The notes beneath the pieces were generated by a model. The model had not been told where the DNA came from and made no database searches. It was given only the letters and a program-made list of their open reading frames with translations. The translations under genes were made by a program, and so were the position numbers. A DNA stretch of 64,000 bases, taken from assembly GCF_001592285.1 (NCBI RefSeq), contig NZ_BCWQ01000002.1:347882-411881 (forward strand), read 5' to 3'. The DNA is from Hydrogenophaga pseudoflava NBRC 102511. GTDB lineage: Bacteria; Pseudomonadota; Gammaproteobacteria; Burkholderiales; Burkholderiaceae_C. Below are positions 1-10,276 of this stretch, in pieces (positions within the stretch are counted from its first letter, which is position 1; each line of letters opens with the position of its first letter).

Positions 1-460
1 ACACCGGGCCGTTGACCTCGGCTTCTTCGACGCGTCCGCGCGCGGTGCGCGCGGTCAGGCTGCGGCAGTAGATGGGCAACTCGTAGGCGCGCGCTTCGTC
101 GATGTCGCGCACCGGGCCGTCGGCCACCACGCCGGCGATGCCCTTGACCTTGGCGCCCAGCGACAGGATGCCGCCCCAGCTGCCCGCGTCGATGCCGGTG
201 CGCTGCTCGACCACGATCACCTCGCCCGCGGCGGCGAGCTCGATGGCGGTGGTGCCCAGGTGGCGCACCGGACCGTCGGATTTGGGCGCCTGGCCCGCGG
301 GCACGAGGCGGTAGGTGACCACGCGGCCGACCAGCTTGTGGGTGGTGGACTGCTGGGCCAGTCCGGTGGCGACCTGCTGGTCGATGCCCAGCCGGTCCAG
401 CGCGTCGGACACCGCGCAGGCGTCCAAGTGGCGCAGGCGCGGCACAAGTTCTTGGTTCAT
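1..460 (-). CDS. RraA/HMG-aldolase-like family protein, 3' end outside window
   Basis: Partial protein: 153 residues are visible and the C-terminus runs off the left edge. The readable part carries the RraA-family core (SLGAKVKGIAGVVADGPVRD, roughly residues 105-125), whose Gly-rich stretch and RD pair bind metal and pyruvate in 4-hydroxy-4-methyl-2-oxoglutarate/4-carboxy-4-hydroxy-2-oxoadipate aldolases. The family also includes RraA RNase E inhibitors and proteins misnamed dimethylmenaquinone methyltransferases. The ATG at 460 has a good AAGGAG eight bases upstream. It is the last readable gene of the leftward operon, 31 bp after the permease gene. In an aromatic catabolic operon a pyruvate-releasing aldolase is more likely than RraA proper, but the substrate cannot be read from sequence. 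Confidence 0.8.
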   Translation of the reverse strand, partial: MNQELVPRLRHLDACAVSDALDRLGIDQQVATGLAQQSTTHKLVGRVVTYRLVPAGQAPKSDGPVRHLGTTAIELAAAGEVIVVEQRTGIDAGSWGGILSLGAKVKGIAGVVADGPVRDIDEARAYELPIYCRSLTARTARGRVEEAEVNGPV

Positions 461-491
461 CGTTGAAGACTCCTTGAAGCGAAGCGGGGGT

Positions 492-1406
492 TCAGTGGCG
501 GGTGCGCGGATCGAGCGCGTCGCGCAGGGCGTCGCCCAGCAGGCTGAACGAGAAGACGGTGAGGCTGATGGCCAGGCCGGGGAACAGGATCACCCAGGGC
601 GCGGAGGTCAGGGTCTCCACGCTCACACCCGAGAGCATCAGTCCCCAGGCGGGCGTGGGTTCGCTCACGCCGACGCCCAGGAAGGACAGCGAGGCCTCCA
701 GCAGGATGGTCTGGGCGGTGAAAGCGCTGACCATCACCAGCCAGGGCGAGACCAGGTTGGGCAGCATGTGGCGCACGATGATGCGCAGGTGCGAGAAGCC
801 CAGCGCGCGGGCGGCGTCGATGTAGGGCGAGACCCGCACCCCCATGGCGGCGGTGCGCATCACGCGGGCCATCACCGGGATGTAGGGCAGGATGATCGCC
901 AGCATCAGGTTGAGGTCCACGCCGGCCACCATGTTCTTGCCCAGCACGGCCACCACCACCAGCGCGGCCACGATCAGGGGAATCGACAGCAGCACGTCGT
1001 TGGCCCGCTGCAGCAGCGCGTCGATGCGGCCACCGAAGTAGGCCGAAGCCGTGCCGACGGCGGCGCCGATCAGCGACCCGATCAGGGCGGTGGAGATGCC
1101 CAGCAGCAGGGCCGGACGGGTGCCGTGCAGGATGCGCGAGAACACATCGCGACCGTAGTTGTCGGTGCCGAACCAGTGCTCGGCGCTGGGCGGTTGCAGC
1201 ACCGCGTCAAAGCGCGCATCGAGCGGGCTGAACGGCGCCAGCTGCGGGGCAAAGGAGCCCGCAACCAGCATCACCGCGATGAGCACCAGGGCGATGACGC
1301 CCAGGGGCTGGGTCCTGGCAAAACGTGCGAAGGCCTTGAAAGTGGGTGAGCCAGACATGGGTGTGTGGACCAGTTCGGTGGACGGAAGGACGGAGACGTT
1401 CGACAT
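492..1406 (-). CDS. Peptide/oligopeptide-type ABC transporter permease (DppC/OppC family)
   Basis: 304 residues, inner-membrane permease of a dipeptide-type ABC importer. The N-terminus is cytosolic, followed by a membrane segment near residues 40-60 (LGVIALVLIAVMLVAGSFAP) and the OppC-like motif FGTDNYGRDVFSRILHGTR. The C-terminal half holds five further hydrophobic segments and the EAA-type loop that contacts the ATPase (around AARALGFSHLRIIVRHMLPN). The ATG at 1406 overlaps the stop of the upstream permease gene by one base (TGATG), so the two are probably translationally coupled. The reading frame stays open far upstream, but that extension is only the shadow of the neighbouring gene. Neighbours suggest import of an aromatic or small amphipathic substrate rather than peptides. 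Confidence 0.93.
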   Translation of the reverse strand: MSNVSVLPSTELVHTPMSGSPTFKAFARFARTQPLGVIALVLIAVMLVAGSFAPQLAPFSPLDARFDAVLQPPSAEHWFGTDNYGRDVFSRILHGTRPALLLGISTALIGSLIGAAVGTASAYFGGRIDALLQRANDVLLSIPLIVAALVVVAVLGKNMVAGVDLNLMLAIILPYIPVMARVMRTAAMGVRVSPYIDAARALGFSHLRIIVRHMLPNLVSPWLVMVSAFTAQTILLEASLSFLGVGVSEPTPAWGLMLSGVSVETLTSAPWVILFPGLAISLTVFSFSLLGDALRDALDPRTRH

Positions 1407-2359
1407 CAGTGGATGCGGATGCGGGGGTCGAGGGCGGCCTGCAGCAGGTCCACCAGGAAGCCCACGCAGACGTAGATCAGCGCGAACAGCATCACCAGGC
1501 CCTGGATGAGCGCCAGGTCGCTGAAGCTGATGGCCTGCATCAGCAGCCGGCCGATGCCGTTGATGTTGAACACCTGCTCGGTGACCACCAGGCCACCCAG
1601 CAGCCCGGCGAACTCGATGCCGATGACGGTGATCGTGGGCAGCATGGCGTTGGCCAGCGCGTGGCGCAGCACCACGCGGGCCGGGCTCACGCCCTTGGCG
1701 TGGGCGGTGCGCACATAGTCCTGGGACAGCACTTCGATCAGCGAGGAGCGCAGCAGGCGCGCGTTGACCGAGGACAGGCGCCAGCCCACCACCACGGCCG
1801 GCACCAGGATCTGGGCCAGGTGCTCCCAGGGCCGCTCGCCGAAGGGCACGGTCTCGATGGGCGGGATCCAGCCCACCGTGGCCAGCAGCGCCAGCAGCAC
1901 CAGCATGGCCAGCCAGAAGCTGGGCACCGACTGTCCGGTGACCGTGCACACCCGCACGCACTGGTCCAGCCAGGTGCCGCGGCTCAGTGCCCCGACCACC
2001 CCCAGGGGAATGGCCAGCACCAGGCCGATCACCAGCGCGGAGATGGCCAGCTTGATCGTCACGGAGAAGCGGCTGCCAATCTCGTCGGTCACGGGGTTCT
2101 CGCTCCAGATGGAGACGCCCAGGTCCATGCGGGTGAGCCCGGTGATCCAGCGCACGTACTGCGTGGCCAGCGGCTGGTCGAAACCGAAGCGCGCCTTCTG
2201 CGCCTGCAGCTGTTCGGCGGTGATGACACCGCCTTCGCTCGTGTACTTGAACTCGACCGGGTCCCCCGGCAGCACGCGCAGCAGGAAAAAGATCAGCGTG
2301 GCGACCGCCCAAAGCGTGAACACCAGTTGCAGGGCGCGACGAAACAGGAACTTCAACAT
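1406..2359 (-). CDS. Peptide-type ABC transporter permease (DppB/OppB family)
   Basis: 317 residues, normal length for DppB. It starts MLKFLFRRALQLVFTLWAVA, the usual first membrane helix of the family, followed by the periplasmic domain (LPGDPVEFKY) and the conserved binding-protein-dependent permease domain with the EAA loop around RTAHAKGVSPARVVLRHALA. It pairs with the DppC-type permease to make the membrane channel. The ATG at 2359 follows the fused ATPase gene by 10 bp and the stop overlaps the next start, so sbp-ATPase-permease-permease form one transcript. No frameshift or missing motif is seen. Confidence 0.93.
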   Translation of the reverse strand: MLKFLFRRALQLVFTLWAVATLIFFLLRVLPGDPVEFKYTSEGGVITAEQLQAQKARFGFDQPLATQYVRWITGLTRMDLGVSIWSENPVTDEIGSRFSVTIKLAISALVIGLVLAIPLGVVGALSRGTWLDQCVRVCTVTGQSVPSFWLAMLVLLALLATVGWIPPIETVPFGERPWEHLAQILVPAVVVGWRLSSVNARLLRSSLIEVLSQDYVRTAHAKGVSPARVVLRHALANAMLPTITVIGIEFAGLLGGLVVTEQVFNINGIGRLLMQAISFSDLALIQGLVMLFALIYVCVGFLVDLLQAALDPRIRIH

Positions 2360-2369
2360 GTCGGGTACC

Positions 2370-4439
<2,070 letters not shown>

Positions 4440-4456
4440 GGCAGGCACCGGGGTGT

Positions 4457-6064
4457 TCACTTCTTCGCGCCGCCTTCGAACCACACGTCTGCGAGGTCGA
4501 TCTTGACGTAGTTGGAGCCGTAGTCACCCTCCAGGCCACGCAGCTGGGCGTCCATCACGCGCTTGCGGCTCTGCCAGAACAGCGGCATCACGTAGCTCTG
4601 CTCCATCAGGTAGGCCTCCAGGTCGCGCACCCGCTGCTTGCGGCTCTGCGGGTTGAAGTCCTGCAACTGGGCCTGGTAGAGCTCCACCACCTTCGGGTCG
4701 CCGAAGCGGGCCAGGTTGGCGCGGTTGGTGCTGAAGGGTTCGAAGTAGGCCAGCTGGACGGAGGGGTCGTCCGAGTACTCGGCCGGGCTGTCGAAGATCA
4801 GGTCGTAGTCACCCGAGATGCGGCGCGCCGCGACCTGGGGGGTGTCCAGCGCCTGGTGGTCCACCGTCACGCCGATCCTGGACAGCTGATCGGCCACATA
4901 GACACCGAAGTAGGTGAACGCGCGGTTGTTCACCACGGTGAGCTTGAGGTTGCTCTGACCGGCCGCGGCCAGCAGGCGCTTGGCTTCCTTGCGCGCGGCT
5001 TCGATGTCACGACCGAAGCCGGGCAGCCTGGCCAGCTCGGCATCGTCACGGGCAAAGGTGGAACCGGGACGCAGCAGGCCACCGACGCGGAACATGGGCG
5101 TGATCTGCTCCATGGCCTTGGAGGCGCCCCAGCGGTCCAGCGCCAGGTTGAGGGCGCGGCGCACGCGGGGGTCCTTCAGACCGTCGCGCTGGTTGTTGAT
5201 GGCGAACCAGGGCAGGAAGGTCGTGGCAGCGCCACCCCCGCGGACCACCACCTTGTCGCCACGGGCGCCGGTCACCCGGGCCACCTCGGGCGGCGTCAGG
5301 CCCTGCATGGTGAAGTGCACCTGACCGGCCAGCAAGGCGTTGGTGGCGGCGACCGGCGAGACGTTGAGCAGGCGGATGCCATCCAGATGGGGCTTGCCCG
5401 CCAGGAAGTAGTCGTTGAAGCGCTCACCGATCCATTCCGAACCCGGCGTGTGGCGGACGAAGCGGAACGGACCCGTGCCCATGACCCGCTTGGTGGGGTA
5501 GCTCGGATCGCTGGCCATCAGCTTGGCCGAGTACACGCAGGCATACGGCATGGCCAGCAACTGCAGCGCCGCCGCGTTCTTGCGCTTGAACGTGAACACG
5601 ACGGTGTTGTCGTCGGGCGTCTCGATGTTGGTGATGTCGGCCAGCATGCCCTGGCGCAGCGACACCACGCCCGGCGGCGGGTTGCGCAGACGGTCGAAGC
5701 TGGCCTTGACGTCGGCGCTGGTCAGCGCGCTGCCGTCATGGAACTTCACGTTGGGATGCAGGGTGAAGCGGTAGCTCAGGTTGTCCGGCGACACCGTCCA
5801 GCTCCTGGCCAGGTCGCCGGTGACCTGGGGGAAGTTGTCGGCGTTGATCTTCAGCAGCGTGGAGTAATGCGGCGCCACGCGCCACATCACCGCCGGCGAG
5901 TTGGTGCCGTGGCAGTCGTAAGTCGAGGGCTCGCCGACGTGCACGGGCATGACCAGGGTGCCACCCTTGACGGGGCTGGCAGCGGGGGCCTGTGCATGGA
6001 CACTGGCGCCGAGCGAACAGGCGAGCAGCGCGAACACTTGGGGGCGGAACACGGTGGGTTTCAT
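4457..6064 (-). CDS. ABC transporter periplasmic substrate-binding protein (SBP family 5)
   Basis: 535 residues, the usual size of DppA/OppA-type receptors. The N-terminus has a Sec signal peptide (MKPTVFRPQVFALLACSLGASVHA, cleavage after AHA or nearby). The mature part shows the family-5 landmarks: GTLVMPVHVGEPSTYDCHGTN, the LARSWTVSPDNLSYRFTLHPNVKFHDG block, and GTGPFRFV. The ATG at 6064 has GGAGA six bases upstream. It feeds the fused ATPase and two permeases that follow directly. Substrate specificity cannot be inferred from the fold. Its position between a Rieske oxygenase and the transporter suggests the compound degraded by this cluster. Confidence 0.9.
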   Translation of the reverse strand: MKPTVFRPQVFALLACSLGASVHAQAPAASPVKGGTLVMPVHVGEPSTYDCHGTNSPAVMWRVAPHYSTLLKINADNFPQVTGDLARSWTVSPDNLSYRFTLHPNVKFHDGSALTSADVKASFDRLRNPPPGVVSLRQGMLADITNIETPDDNTVVFTFKRKNAAALQLLAMPYACVYSAKLMASDPSYPTKRVMGTGPFRFVRHTPGSEWIGERFNDYFLAGKPHLDGIRLLNVSPVAATNALLAGQVHFTMQGLTPPEVARVTGARGDKVVVRGGGAATTFLPWFAINNQRDGLKDPRVRRALNLALDRWGASKAMEQITPMFRVGGLLRPGSTFARDDAELARLPGFGRDIEAARKEAKRLLAAAGQSNLKLTVVNNRAFTYFGVYVADQLSRIGVTVDHQALDTPQVAARRISGDYDLIFDSPAEYSDDPSVQLAYFEPFSTNRANLARFGDPKVVELYQAQLQDFNPQSRKQRVRDLEAYLMEQSYVMPLFWQSRKRVMDAQLRGLEGDYGSNYVKIDLADVWFEGGAKK

Positions 6065-6105
6065 CTTGTCTCCTGTTGTCTTGGGGGGTTCGTGGGGGAC
6101 AGGCG

Positions 6106-7323
6106 TCAGAGCATCGAGCGCCAGTCCTGCTCCTTCTCGACCACCATCGACTTCGGTGCGGTCTGCTCGTAGTCGATGGACGAATGAACGGCGAACTGCG
6201 GGGTCTCGCCCTTCATGAACTGGCGCACGGCATTGGTCAGGCAGCGGCGCACCGCCAGCACCGCACCGTCACCGGCGCCCAGGTACTCCTGGGTGCGGTC
6301 GACGATGGGACCCATGCTCATGATCACGGCGAAGTCCTCGGTCCCCAGCATCTGGGTGAAGCCGGTGAAGTGGCCGTTCTTCATGGCCTCGCGGTCCTGG
6401 CCCCAGTTGTCATCGGGGCTGCCCGGTGGCAGGGGCGGCCACGAGTCCGCGTCCTCGTAGTGGTGGGTCTTGTTCGGGATCAGCTTCTCGCTGTCCCGGT
6501 AGGTCATCTGCCAGTAGTAGATGTTCTCGTCGTCGATGGGCACCGAGAAGAAGATGCTGCCGCCCTTGACGTCGGTGCTGTTGGGCGAAACGATGCCGAA
6601 CCAGGGCATGACGAAGCTGTTGGTGCGCACATAGGAACGCTCGTCCTTGAGCGCGCGCACCGCGGCGTAACGGAAGCCATAGGGCTTCTGCACCAGGTGG
6701 TAGACCGGCGCCATGTTGGCCGACGACAGCTCGATGTCGCCGAAGCCCACCAGCCAGCTCTGGTGCAGCACGCCCAGGTGGGCCGAGTCCATGGTGGTCT
6801 CCACCGCCTGCAGCCAGTTGGCGTTGACCTTCTGGCGGAAGACCACGAAGTTCTCGCGCGGCAGCCCGACAAAGGGCAGCGCCGGGAATTCGGGCACCTC
6901 GTCGCCCTGGCCCAGCCAGACCCAGACAATGCCGCCCTCCTCGCGCACCGGGTAGTGCTTGAGCGGCACGTGCTTGCAGTACTCCACCTCGTTGTTGGGC
7001 TGGGTCGGCACGGCCACGGTCACGCCGTCGACCCGGAACTTCCAGCCGTGGTAAATGCAGCGCAGGCTGTTGTCCTCGTTGCGGCCGATGGCCAGCGAAG
7101 CGCCGCGGTGCGGGCAGGCTTCGTCGAAGAAACCCACGCGCCCGTCGGTGGAACGGAAGGCCACGTACTGGTGGCCGAACAGCTTGACGCGCAGGGGTTT
7201 GCCGTCCGCCTCCAGCTTGTCCGACAGGGCGGCGGGCACCCACCAGTGCTGGCGGATCATCCGGCCCATGGGCGCGTCGCCGCACACGCGTGTCAACAAC
7301 TCGTTTTCTTCCTTTGAAAGCAC
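6106..7323 (-). CDS. Rieske non-heme iron oxygenase, alpha subunit (phthalate 4,5-dioxygenase / O-demethylase-like)
   Basis: 405 residues. The N-terminal Rieske [2Fe-2S] domain has Cys70-x-His72 and Cys89-x2-His92 (CPHRG, CIYHGW), and the mononuclear iron site shows as DSAHLGVLHQS near residue 175. The long form, without a beta subunit next door, places it with phthalate dioxygenase, vanillate demethylase and carbazole-type homomultimeric oxygenases, which take electrons from an FMN/2Fe-2S reductase. Such a reductase lies at 15419-16387 in the divergent operon. The start is GTG at 7323, with AAAGGAG upstream. It probably hydroxylates or O-demethylates the aromatic ring; the exact substrate is unknown. 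Confidence 0.92.
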   Translation of the reverse strand: MLSKEENELLTRVCGDAPMGRMIRQHWWVPAALSDKLEADGKPLRVKLFGHQYVAFRSTDGRVGFFDEACPHRGASLAIGRNEDNSLRCIYHGWKFRVDGVTVAVPTQPNNEVEYCKHVPLKHYPVREEGGIVWVWLGQGDEVPEFPALPFVGLPRENFVVFRQKVNANWLQAVETTMDSAHLGVLHQSWLVGFGDIELSSANMAPVYHLVQKPYGFRYAAVRALKDERSYVRTNSFVMPWFGIVSPNSTDVKGGSIFFSVPIDDENIYYWQMTYRDSEKLIPNKTHHYEDADSWPPLPPGSPDDNWGQDREAMKNGHFTGFTQMLGTEDFAVIMSMGPIVDRTQEYLGAGDGAVLAVRRCLTNAVRQFMKGETPQFAVHSSIDYEQTAPKSMVVEKEQDWRSML

Positions 7324-7389
7324 GTGGGTCTCCTTTCGCGCGGGCTCGGCCTGCGCATCAATGACGGTCGGGGGTGGGTGGAATTGGCC

Positions 7390-8181
7390 TCAGGCGGCGC
7401 GCTCGTCGGGGCGCTGTCGGCGGCCTTCGAAGAACTCGGAAATCCGGCGTGCGGAATCGACGCCGGCAGAGCGGGTCATGGCGGTGACCATGGTCTCGGC
7501 GAACAGGCCTTCGCCCATGGGCATTTCGGCGATGCGGCCGATGCCATTGATGATGGCGTAGTTGGTGGCCGGGGCGTTCTTGACGATGGACTGCGCCAGT
7601 TCACGGGCCTTGTCCAGCCCCGCACCGGGCGCCACGAGGTGGTGCGCCACCCCGAGGCGCAGCGCCTCCTGCGCATCGAACGAATGGCCGGTGAGCATCA
7701 TCTCGATGACGCGGCTGCTGCCCAGCAACCGGGGGATGCGCACCGAGCCGCCACCACCCAGAAAAATGCCGCGCTGCCCTTCAGGCAGCTGGAAGAAGGC
7801 CGAACCCTCACACACCCGCACATGGGTGGCCGCAGCCAGTTCGAAACCGCCACCGATCACGCCCCCCTTGAGCACGCTGACCACCGGCAGCTCGCCGAAC
7901 TGCATCAGGTCGAACACGCGGTGCCACTGCCGCGAGCGGCGCATGCCCACCAGCACGTCGGGGCTGCGCTTGCTCATGAGCTCGAACAGGTCCAGGCCGG
8001 CGCAGAAGTGCTCGCCCTCTCCGTGCAGGATCACCGCGCGCGCACCCTCCAGACCCCGCAGGAAGCACGCTTCCAGCGCGTCCATGAGGTCGTCGTTGAT
8101 GGCGTTGCGCTTGGTCGGTCGGTTGAGCTTGACCAGCGCGACGTCGTCTTCGCGCTCGATCTGCAGCAGGCTGTCTTCCAT
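7390..8181 (-). CDS. Enoyl-CoA hydratase/isomerase family protein
   Basis: 263 residues, crotonase fold. Visible landmarks are the oxyanion-hole stretches GEHFCAGLDL (about residues 56-66) and KGGVIGGGFELAAA, the following LPEGQRGIFLGGGGS in place of the usual PEVxxGxxPxxGG, and the C-terminal helix used for trimer contacts. Glutamates sit in both catalytic regions, consistent with hydratase activity. In this operon it would hydrate the cinnamoyl-type CoA ester made by the ligase and acyl-CoA dehydrogenase. A feruloyl-CoA hydratase/lyase role is also possible. The ATG at 8181 with GAAGGA upstream is chosen; the open frame extending upstream is a shadow of the ligase gene. Confidence 0.9.
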   Translation of the reverse strand: MEDSLLQIEREDDVALVKLNRPTKRNAINDDLMDALEACFLRGLEGARAVILHGEGEHFCAGLDLFELMSKRSPDVLVGMRRSRQWHRVFDLMQFGELPVVSVLKGGVIGGGFELAAATHVRVCEGSAFFQLPEGQRGIFLGGGGSVRIPRLLGSSRVIEMMLTGHSFDAQEALRLGVAHHLVAPGAGLDKARELAQSIVKNAPATNYAIINGIGRIAEMPMGEGLFAETMVTAMTRSAGVDSARRISEFFEGRRQRPDERAA

Positions 8182-8237
8182 AGATCCTTCTTTCTTCGGA
8201 GTGGGTGTGTCTGGGTGGGTGGGTTTGCGGCCAGGTG

Positions 8238-10103
8238 TCAGCCGGCGATGACGATCACGTCGTCCGCTGGCGTGGCGTCGTAGAGGCGCTCGACCGCATC
8301 GGCCCGGCGCGCCAGCACGGCGCGCTGGTTGACATAGCCCTTGTCGGTGATTTCGCCGGCGTCCATGGAGGGCGGCTGCGCCAGCAGCAGCACACGGGCC
8401 ACCTTCATGCTGCTGCCCGTGTGGCGGGCGTTGTGGGCCCGCAGGGCGTCCCGCAGTGCGCCGCGCAGCGCTTCGTGTCCGATGGCGGCCTGCGCGTCGG
8501 CGATGCCGAACCGCTCGCGGAGAGCGACCGGGTTCGGCCACGCCAGCAAGGCGACGTATTCCCGGTCCGCACCCGCCACCACCACGTCGTTGAGCAGCGG
8601 GGCGGCCGCGTTGATGGCCTCGACCCGCAGCGAACCCACGCGCACGAAGATGCCCGACTGCAGCTTGAACTCTTCGGCCACCCGGCCCGCGAAGGCCAGA
8701 CCCTCGTCGGGCTGGGCGCGATCCACAAAAGTCACCGCGTCGCCCATGCAGTAGTAGCCCTCGTCGTCGAACACCGAACTTGTCAGTTCGGGCTGGTCGA
8801 GGTAACCCGGCATCACCGAAGGGCCCTTGACGCGCACCTCGAAGCGGTCGTCCTCCAGCGGCACCAGCTTGATGGTCACGCCGGGCTGCGGCAGTCCCAC
8901 CAGGCCGGCCCTCTCGCCCGGCCAGTGCACCACGGTGGTGGCGGCGCAGGTTTCGGTCGATCCGTAGCCGGCCACGAACGGGATGCGGCGGCCCAGGTGC
9001 TGCACGGCCAGGGCCTGCACCCGCGAATAGATGGCATCGGGCAGCTTGGCCCCCGACGATGTGAGGCGGCGCAGCTGGCGGAAGAAGCTGCGCGCCATGT
9101 CGGCATCGCGCTCCAGGGCATCCACCAGCATGGTGTAGCCGGCCGGCACGCTGCTGAAGCGGGTCGGCGAGATTTCGCGCAGGTTGCGCAGCGTGCGCTC
9201 GAAGTCGCCCGGCACCGGACGGCCGTCGTCCAGATACAGGGTGCCGCCCTCTTCCAGCACGCTGTTGAAGATGGCCGTGCCGCCCGCCACGTGGCTCCAG
9301 GGCAGCCACTCCAGCAGCACGGCCTCGGGCATGTCGGGCGTGCGCCGGACGGTGTGGGCGTGCATGGCCATGGTGGCGCACAACATGCCCTGGGTGATGG
9401 GCACCGCCTTGGGCACGCCGGTGGAGCCGGAAGTGAAAAGGTACTTGGCCACGGTGTCCGGCGTGATCGCGTCCACGGACGCCTGCACCGCAGCACCGAC
9501 AGGGGTGGCGATCAGTTCCGACCAGGGCGTCGATGCCAGACCTTCCATCGGCTCGCTCACGTGCACCACCCGGACATCGGGCGTGAGCACGGCGCGCAGC
9601 GCCTTCTGGTAGCGCGCCGCCTCCTGCACCAGCACCACGGCCGGGCGGATGAGGGCCACCATGGCCCGCAGTTTCTCGTGGTCGTTGCTGAGCAGGGAGT
9701 ACGCCGGCGTCACCGGCACATAAGGCATGCGTGCCTGCATGGCCGCCAGTTCGAACACCGCGTGCTCCAGCGAGTTGCCGCTGAGCACCATGACGTTGCG
9801 ACCGGGCACGCCCAGGTCCAGCAGCCACTGGGTGACCGCATCCACCTGCGCGCCGGCTTGACCATATGTCAGGCCCAGCCAGCCGGCATGCCCCTCCCGG
9901 CGCTGCAGCAGCCAGTGGCGGTCGGGCCGGGACTGGGCATGGCGCCGCAGCACCGCGGGCAGGTGCGCCTCCACCGTTCCCAGCGGAACACGGCTGCGCA
10001 TCAGCAGCGAGCCATCGGCCCGCTCTTCCGTGGCCACATCGCGCTCCAGAAATGGCAGGTCAAGGAAAGGGGTGCAGTGCACGGGGTCCTGGTGGGCATT
10101 CAT
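8238..10103 (-). CDS. fcs: Feruloyl-CoA-synthetase-like acyl-CoA ligase, copy 1
   Basis: 621 residues, ANL (AMP-forming) superfamily. Shows the P-loop TSGSTGVPKA, the YGSTET motif, the MGD aspartate region, and the late lysine in ITDKGYVNQRAVL that is typical of feruloyl-CoA synthetases. It makes an aromatic (hydroxycinnamate-like) CoA thioester with ATP and CoA, the entry step of the pathway. It is clearly paralogous to the ligase at 17075-18919, sharing PFLER, WLPWSHVAGG and RRLTxSGAxLPDA blocks. The ATG at 10103 lacks an obvious Shine-Dalgarno; a TTG at 10127 would add eight residues. It is the first gene of the leftward operon, 29 bp from an operator-like palindrome. Confidence 0.9.
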   Translation of the reverse strand: MNAHQDPVHCTPFLDLPFLERDVATEERADGSLLMRSRVPLGTVEAHLPAVLRRHAQSRPDRHWLLQRREGHAGWLGLTYGQAGAQVDAVTQWLLDLGVPGRNVMVLSGNSLEHAVFELAAMQARMPYVPVTPAYSLLSNDHEKLRAMVALIRPAVVLVQEAARYQKALRAVLTPDVRVVHVSEPMEGLASTPWSELIATPVGAAVQASVDAITPDTVAKYLFTSGSTGVPKAVPITQGMLCATMAMHAHTVRRTPDMPEAVLLEWLPWSHVAGGTAIFNSVLEEGGTLYLDDGRPVPGDFERTLRNLREISPTRFSSVPAGYTMLVDALERDADMARSFFRQLRRLTSSGAKLPDAIYSRVQALAVQHLGRRIPFVAGYGSTETCAATTVVHWPGERAGLVGLPQPGVTIKLVPLEDDRFEVRVKGPSVMPGYLDQPELTSSVFDDEGYYCMGDAVTFVDRAQPDEGLAFAGRVAEEFKLQSGIFVRVGSLRVEAINAAAPLLNDVVVAGADREYVALLAWPNPVALRERFGIADAQAAIGHEALRGALRDALRAHNARHTGSSMKVARVLLLAQPPSMDAGEITDKGYVNQRAVLARRADAVERLYDATPADDVIVIAG

Positions 10104-10131
10104 GTTGAAACAGGGGCGATTCGTCAAACAA

Positions 10132-10144
10132 TAAGGTAACCTTA
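10132..10144. promoter_or_regulatory. Operator-like palindrome O1, TAAGGTAACCTTA
   Basis: A 13-base perfect palindrome about a central A, lying 29 bp from the start of the leftward ligase gene. The same core recurs at 10195-10205 and, with one changed pair, at 17039-17057. Likely bound by one or both MarR proteins encoded in this cluster (inference). Confidence 0.7.
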
Positions 10145-10167
10145 CCTCACAACAAAAACGTGTTTCA

Positions 10168-10181
10168 TAGGGGAATCCCTA
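10168..10181. promoter_or_regulatory. Inverted repeat TAGGG-GAAT-CCCTA between the two operators
   Basis: A perfect 5-4-5 inverted repeat placed almost centrally between the palindromes at 10132 and 10195 in the divergent promoter region. It differs in sequence from the operators, so it may bind another factor or be incidental. No promoter -35/-10 pair could be assigned with confidence. Confidence 0.35.
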
Positions 10182-10194
10182 GTTTTTACAAAGC

Positions 10195-10205
10195 AAGGTT
10201 ACCTT
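10195..10205. promoter_or_regulatory. Operator-like palindrome O2, AAGGTTACCTT
   Basis: An 11-base perfect palindrome about a central T, 62 bp centre to centre from O1 and 72 bp upstream of the thiolase start. It matches the core of O1 and of the site at 17039. The pair flanks the likely start points of the two divergent operons. Confidence 0.7.
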
Positions 10206-10276
10206 ATAGTTTTCGAGACCACTTCTTCTTTTCATCTCAAACGCGCCCCCAGGCTGTGGGGCGGCACCGGAGCGTC

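Noticed and set aside
492..2312. 606-codon leftward open frame covering both permease genes
   Set aside because: Only the part from 1406 on is a true permease; the rest is out of frame with the real DppB-like gene and has low-complexity composition.
4856..6172. Rightward 438-codon frame opposite the ABC binding protein
   Set aside because: His/Gly/Arg-rich translation with no family; it is the antisense shadow of the binding-protein gene.
10160..10276. N-terminal extension of the thiolase gene to 10160
   Set aside because: It would translate the operator O2 and lacks a ribosome site; the ATG at 10277 matches the family start.
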